A stretch of DNA of 64,000 nucleotides from Dokdonella sp. GTDB lineage: Bacteria; Pseudomonadota; Gammaproteobacteria; Xanthomonadales; Rhodanobacteraceae. The translations under genes and the position numbers were made by a program. Shown piece after piece: positions 61,002 through 64,000 of the stretch (its first letter is position 1; every line of letters starts with the position of its first letter). A model generated the notes under the pieces. That model was given only the letters and a program-made list of their open reading frames with translations, was not told the origin of the DNA and searched no databases. The stretch covers positions 124,001 through 188,000 of the forward strand of contig NZ_JAGIAG010000001.1 in assembly GCF_017744955.1 (NCBI RefSeq), read 5' to 3'.

Positions 61002-61885
61002 AGCCGTCCTATTCGGTCCATTTACCAACACGCACTTCAGCAATACCTGATCCGTTCACAGCTCTCACGTCGATCACCGATACGGATCGGTATCGATGAA
61101 TACGAGAAAGGAATGACGTGATTCGCCAAGTAAGCACGCAATCGGAGCGGCGCCGAAGGGAAAAGGAGGCCGTGGAGACTCGTCTTTGCCTACCTGCCGA
61201 ATGCATGCGCAGGCATCGTCGTCTCGCGACATGCTCGCGAGGAGGCAAAGAAGTGGCATCGCTACCGATGCAAATCGCCATTCGAACGATGGCGGACCCA
61301 GAAACGGCCTGAACGGCGAGCTTCACAGCTCAGCCGGCCAACAAAGCGATCGAGGCTCCCCAGCACCCTTGAACGTTTCCCCTGCGCACCAACCCCCTTT
61401 CAATCCTCCAGTATCTCACTCACCCACGAACACCCACTCCGACGAAAACATCGATCCGCCGTTGATGCTTGAACCATAGATATGGAGCTTTCTCCCCCCG
61501 ATCCGCGCCCCTTCCTGCAGCTCATTCACAAAGCGCGGCCTGCGTATCGACTCCGCCAATTCCGTTTTCCCCCGAGCGCAGATATTACGCCACATTTCGA
61601 GGACGACCGGCCCAGTGCTATCCCGACGCCTGTCGACGAGTGGCTGTTCGTCAAGGAACCGGTCGCGAGTATCGACGAGGATCGCGGCCTGACACCATGG
61701 CAAATTTCTGATTTTCTTGTACGAAATTTCCTACACGTGTAGTCCTTCCGCCGGAGCGTCCCCGGCGGCAGGCGCAGCGACGCCGAGCGCCGCTGTCCTC
61801 TCATGGCGACGGCGAAGTCTCCTTCAGCAAAGTGCCTGGACGGCTGCGATAGATCCACTCGCAGCCATTTCTATGTCTCTTTGAA
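61002..61885. other. 884-bp gene-poor stretch upstream of the RHS gene
   Basis: Below-average GC. Contains an imperfect dyad, CGATAC-N6-GTATCG (61078-61095), 77 bases before the RHS start, which could be an operator or part of the promoter, and a perfect 12-bp palindrome CTACACGTGTAG (61731-61742). The only ORF with a plausible codon pattern is listed separately (61482-61742). No tRNA, repeat-family copy or integrase remnant is seen. Confidence 0.5.
61482..61742 (+). CDS. Possible small protein, unrecognised
   Basis: 86-residue frame starting MELSPPDPRPFLQLIHKARP and ending FLVRNFLHV. Codon third positions are moderately GC-rich in the middle (DEWLFVKEPVASIDEDRGL), in keeping with coding, but there is no ribosome binding site and no family is recognised. 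It may be a degraded remnant of a longer gene. A competing minus-strand frame covers the same bases. Confidence 0.28.
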   Translation: MELSPPDPRPFLQLIHKARPAYRLRQFRFPPSADITPHFEDDRPSAIPTPVDEWLFVKEPVASIDEDRGLTPWQISDFLVRNFLHV

Positions 61886-62557
61886 CTACGCCCTTCCGCG
61901 CGCCCCGCCGAGCATCTCCGCGCCGACCTTGAGCAGATCGCCGAGCCCGAGCTGGCCGTCGCCGTCCTGGTCGAGCACGGCGCCGAGCAGGCCGCCGTTG
62001 CCGCTCTGCTGGATGCGCTGGTTCTCCTGCGCCAGCGCGCCGCCGAGGCCGCCGGGGTTGAGGCCCTGGCGCTGGCTCATGCTGCCGAGCACGCTCATCA
62101 CGATCGGCGCCAGGATCGCCAGCAGCTGGCCGGCGTTCTGCGTGCCCAGGCCACTGGCCTGGCCGAGGCCTTGCGTGGCCTGGTCCTGGCGATTGCCGAA
62201 GATGCTGCCGAGAATCGCACCGGGGTCGATGCCGCCGGGCAATCCGCCGCCCGTGTTGGAGGCGCCGCCGCCGAGCATGCCGCCGAGGATCGAACCGCCG
62301 CCGGCGTTGCCGGCACCGCCGAGCACGCTGCCGAGGATCGAGCCGATGTCGAGTCCGGAATGTGCCGTCGCCGCGGTGTGTACCGCGTCGGCGCCGCCGT
62401 CGGTCGCGGCGTTGCGGGCGAGGCCGCCGACGACCAGCGGCACCGCCTGCTGGATCGCCGCCTGCGCCTGCGACGGGTCGATGCCCAGCTGCGCCGCGAT
62501 CGCCTGAATGCTCGATGGGTCGAGACGGTCGAGGACTTGATTGGTCAGATTGCTCAT
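61886..62557 (-). CDS. DUF937 (YidB-like) protein
   Basis: 223-residue cytoplasmic protein. The N-terminal 45 residues (NLTNQVLDRLDPSSIQAIAAQLG...AIQQAVPLVVGGLARNA) are the DUF937 signature. The middle is Gly-rich low complexity (GGAGNAGGGSILGGMLGGGAS). The C-terminal part (LGAVLDQDGDGQLGLGDLLKV) contains an EF-hand-like loop DQDGDGQLGLGD. Function of the family is unknown. GGAGG lies seven bases before the ATG, a strong ribosome binding site. Divergent from the Hpt-receiver gene. Confidence 0.85.
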   Translation of the reverse strand: MSNLTNQVLDRLDPSSIQAIAAQLGIDPSQAQAAIQQAVPLVVGGLARNAATDGGADAVHTAATAHSGLDIGSILGSVLGGAGNAGGGSILGGMLGGGASNTGGGLPGGIDPGAILGSIFGNRQDQATQGLGQASGLGTQNAGQLLAILAPIVMSVLGSMSQRQGLNPGGLGGALAQENQRIQQSGNGGLLGAVLDQDGDGQLGLGDLLKVGAEMLGGARGRA

Positions 62558-62743
62558 GAAAGCCTCCGGGAAAGGGATGAGACGCGAACGCGCCGTGCAC
62601 GATGCCATGGAAGCATGACGCCGGCGTGCGCGGGCGTAAAAGATCGTGAACCGCGCAGCGGTCGCGGCGCGCAAGTGCGATGCTTGCCCTGCTCGCCGTC
62701 GCGACGTCCGACCCGCGACGACCGCCGCCCGACCCTGAAACCG

Positions 62744-63505
62744 ATGATCGATTCCAGCCAACGATTCGACGACCTGCGCGCCCGCTACGCCGGCTCGCTC
62801 AAGCGCAAGCAGCAGGCGCTCGCGGTCGCCTGGCGCGAGCTTGCCGCCGCGCCCGGCGAAGACCATCTGCGGCGCGAGCTGCAATTGCAGATCCATCGCC
62901 TGGCCGGCTCCGCGCTCGCCTACGGCTACGAGCGCATCGGCGAAAGCGCGCGCGCGGCCGACATCGTGCTGCACGACTGGGACGTCCAGGCGCCGTCGCT
63001 GCGCGGCGCGCCGCACGAATTGATCGACCGCCTCGACGCGCCCGTGCACACCCTGCTCGGCGACCTCGACGCGGCGATCCGCGACGAAGCGCAGCGCGCG
63101 CCGGCGGATTCGAACTTGCGCGTGCTGCTGATCGAGGACGATCCGGGCCAGGCCGTGCTGATCGGCGCCCAGCTCGAGGCGCGCGGCTGCGTCGTTCGCA
63201 TCGAACGCGGCACCGACGCGCTGTGGCAGGCGCTGGCGTTGTGGCCGTGCCATGCGGTCGTGCTCGACTATTGGCTGCGCGGCGAGACCGCCGCAGAAAT
63301 CGCCGCGATGCTGCGCCGCGAATCGCAGTTCGCGCACGTCGCGCTGGTCTGCTTCAGCATCGAACGAGACGAACAGGTGCTGCGCGCCGCGCTCGACGCC
63401 GGCTGCGACGCCGCCCTCGGCAAGGCCGAGGGGCCCGATCGCCTGCTCGCGGTGGTCCGCGAGTGCGTCGCGCGCCCTGACCGTTCCGGCAAGACGCTCG
63501 GCTGA
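62744..63505 (+). CDS. Hpt - receiver domain fusion protein
   Basis: 253-residue soluble signalling protein with no output domain. The N-terminal histidine phosphotransfer domain has His51 in LQIHRLAGSALAYGY. The receiver domain (about 125-245) has acidic pocket EDD (131-133), phospho-acceptor Asp175 in AVVLDYWLRG and the conserved Lys in ALGKAEG. It would shuttle phosphoryl groups in a multi-step relay. The order Hpt-then-receiver without kinase is unusual. No histidine kinase partner is in the window, so the input is encoded elsewhere. An ATG at 62744 begins right before the Hpt helix. Confidence 0.83.
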   Translation: MIDSSQRFDDLRARYAGSLKRKQQALAVAWRELAAAPGEDHLRRELQLQIHRLAGSALAYGYERIGESARAADIVLHDWDVQAPSLRGAPHELIDRLDAPVHTLLGDLDAAIRDEAQRAPADSNLRVLLIEDDPGQAVLIGAQLEARGCVVRIERGTDALWQALALWPCHAVVLDYWLRGETAAEIAAMLRRESQFAHVALVCFSIERDEQVLRAALDAGCDAALGKAEGPDRLLAVVRECVARPDRSGKTLG

Positions 63506-63508
63506 ACC

Positions 63509-63535
63509 GCCGCGGTCGCATGCAGCGACCGCGGC
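63509..63535. terminator. Bidirectional hairpin between convergent genes
   Basis: Perfect 11-bp stem (63509-63519 with 63525-63535) around ATGCA, four bases after the Hpt-receiver stop and 25 before the stop of the convergent partial gene. Lacks a long T-run. Confidence 0.68.
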
Positions 63536-63559
63536 TGCCTTCCTCGACGCCGCGGCCGC

Positions 63560-64000
63560 TCAGTTCGGCTCGGGCACGACGCGGCTGAACATCGGCTCGG
63601 CGGCGCCTTCGATGGTCACGCTCGAAATCGCCCAGTACGCCGACGATTCGACCCAGCTCCTCGATGCGAGCCCGATCCAGCGGAATTTCACCCGGTGTCC
63701 GGCGAGAGCGGTGCCGAAATCGAGCGTGTCGCTGCGCCAGCCGTTCGAGCGACCCTCGAACAGGTTCGGCCCGGAAGCGAGATACGCATCGACGGGCTGC
63801 CAGTCGCCGCCGTCGACGCCGACCTGCAGATAGCCGATGCCGGGCTCGCTCATCGAATCGCCCGGCGCGCGATCGAACAGGTAGTCGTGGCGCAGCGTGA
63901 TGCGCAGCGGATCGGCGGCGGAAACCAGGAACTCGCGCGGCTCGAGCGAAGCGTCGAAGGCGACGTGGCCGTCGTCGCGAATCACGTAGGCCGGCTCGCC
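63560..64000 (-). CDS. C-terminal part of a probable secreted protein (5' end outside window)
   Basis: The frame is open to the window edge (GEPAYVIRDDG precedes the first possible start), so this is a fragment of about 146 residues. It reads as a beta-sandwich domain (LRITLRHDYLFDRAPGDSMSEPGIGYLQVGVDGGDW, in parts) resembling the C-terminal jelly-roll domains of secreted proteases and surface proteins in Xanthomonadales (GYLQVGVDGGDWQPV, VKFRWIGLASRSW). The catalytic part, if any, lies beyond base 64000. Family uncertain. Confidence 0.6.
   Translation of the reverse strand, partial: GEPAYVIRDDGHVAFDASLEPREFLVSAADPLRITLRHDYLFDRAPGDSMSEPGIGYLQVGVDGGDWQPVDAYLASGPNLFEGRSNGWRSDTLDFGTALAGHRVKFRWIGLASRSWVESSAYWAISSVTIEGAAEPMFSRVVPEPN

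Noticed and set aside
48400..64000. Possible attachment-site duplicate of the tRNA-Thr 3' end marking the far end of the RHS island
   Set aside because: Scanning by eye for the T-arm and acceptor sequence found no second copy in the window. It may lie outside or not exist.

Overview
This is a high-GC (mostly about 70%) bacterial chromosome segment. Gene content suggests a gammaproteobacterium of the order Xanthomonadales/Lysobacterales, possibly a Rhodanobacteraceae-type lineage. Clues are the PhoPQ pair preceded by a PepSY-like gene, the SrkA, MtfA, BirA and CoaX types, several TPR-sulfotransferases and the secreted-protein modules. The assignment rests on recognising protein families; no search was run.

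Layout. 1-12.7 kb holds housekeeping and accessory genes: srkA (5' end cut by the window), a CPA1-type Na+/H+ antiporter, a PlsC-type acyltransferase, a YheT-type hydrolase, a lipoprotein, a Ycf46-like AAA+ ATPase, a TPR-sulfotransferase, a PQQ-type sugar dehydrogenase, a PEBP protein, a TPR-Asp/Asn hydroxylase and uppP. 12.9-16.5 kb is a nitrogen module, glnA-glnK-amtB. A textbook sigma-54 promoter and two NtrC-like sites lie in front of glnA. 16.5-20.8 kb carries another TPR-sulfotransferase, a PepSY-like protein and phoP-phoQ. 21-35 kb is a surface-glycan locus. One arm (minus strand) encodes a DUF4214/coiled-coil/methyltransferase and three glycosyltransferases with stop/start overlaps. 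The other arm (plus strand) encodes a lipoprotein, a GT-C enzyme, Wzm/Wzt, a small coupled protein, a giant GT2-GT-sulfotransferase, a second GT2 and a Gmd-like dehydratase. 35-48 kb holds an S9 peptidase, a GT4 enzyme, a trypsin-like protease with an FHA membrane protein, a gingipain-like C25 peptidase, mtfA, birA-coaX, a SPOR protein and tRNA-Thr.

48.4-61 kb is an RHS polymorphic-toxin island lying next to the 3' end of tRNA-Thr. It contains a 3264-residue Sec-exported SpvB/FG-GAP/RHS protein whose variable tip ends in a JAB-like HSH...SxxD signature. Its signal-bearing immunity candidate overlaps it by GTGA. Behind it are an orphan gene, a displaced RHS tip broken at a ten-G tract with its own membrane immunity gene, and a decayed RHS core fragment. 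61-64 kb holds a gene-poor stretch, a DUF937 protein, an Hpt-receiver fusion and the C-terminus of a secreted protein.

Repeats. Four copies of an approximately 80-bp palindromic element sit between genes, and a 205-bp element with perfect 34-bp inverted termini lies after phoQ. The most interesting parts are the RHS toxin locus and the glycan locus.
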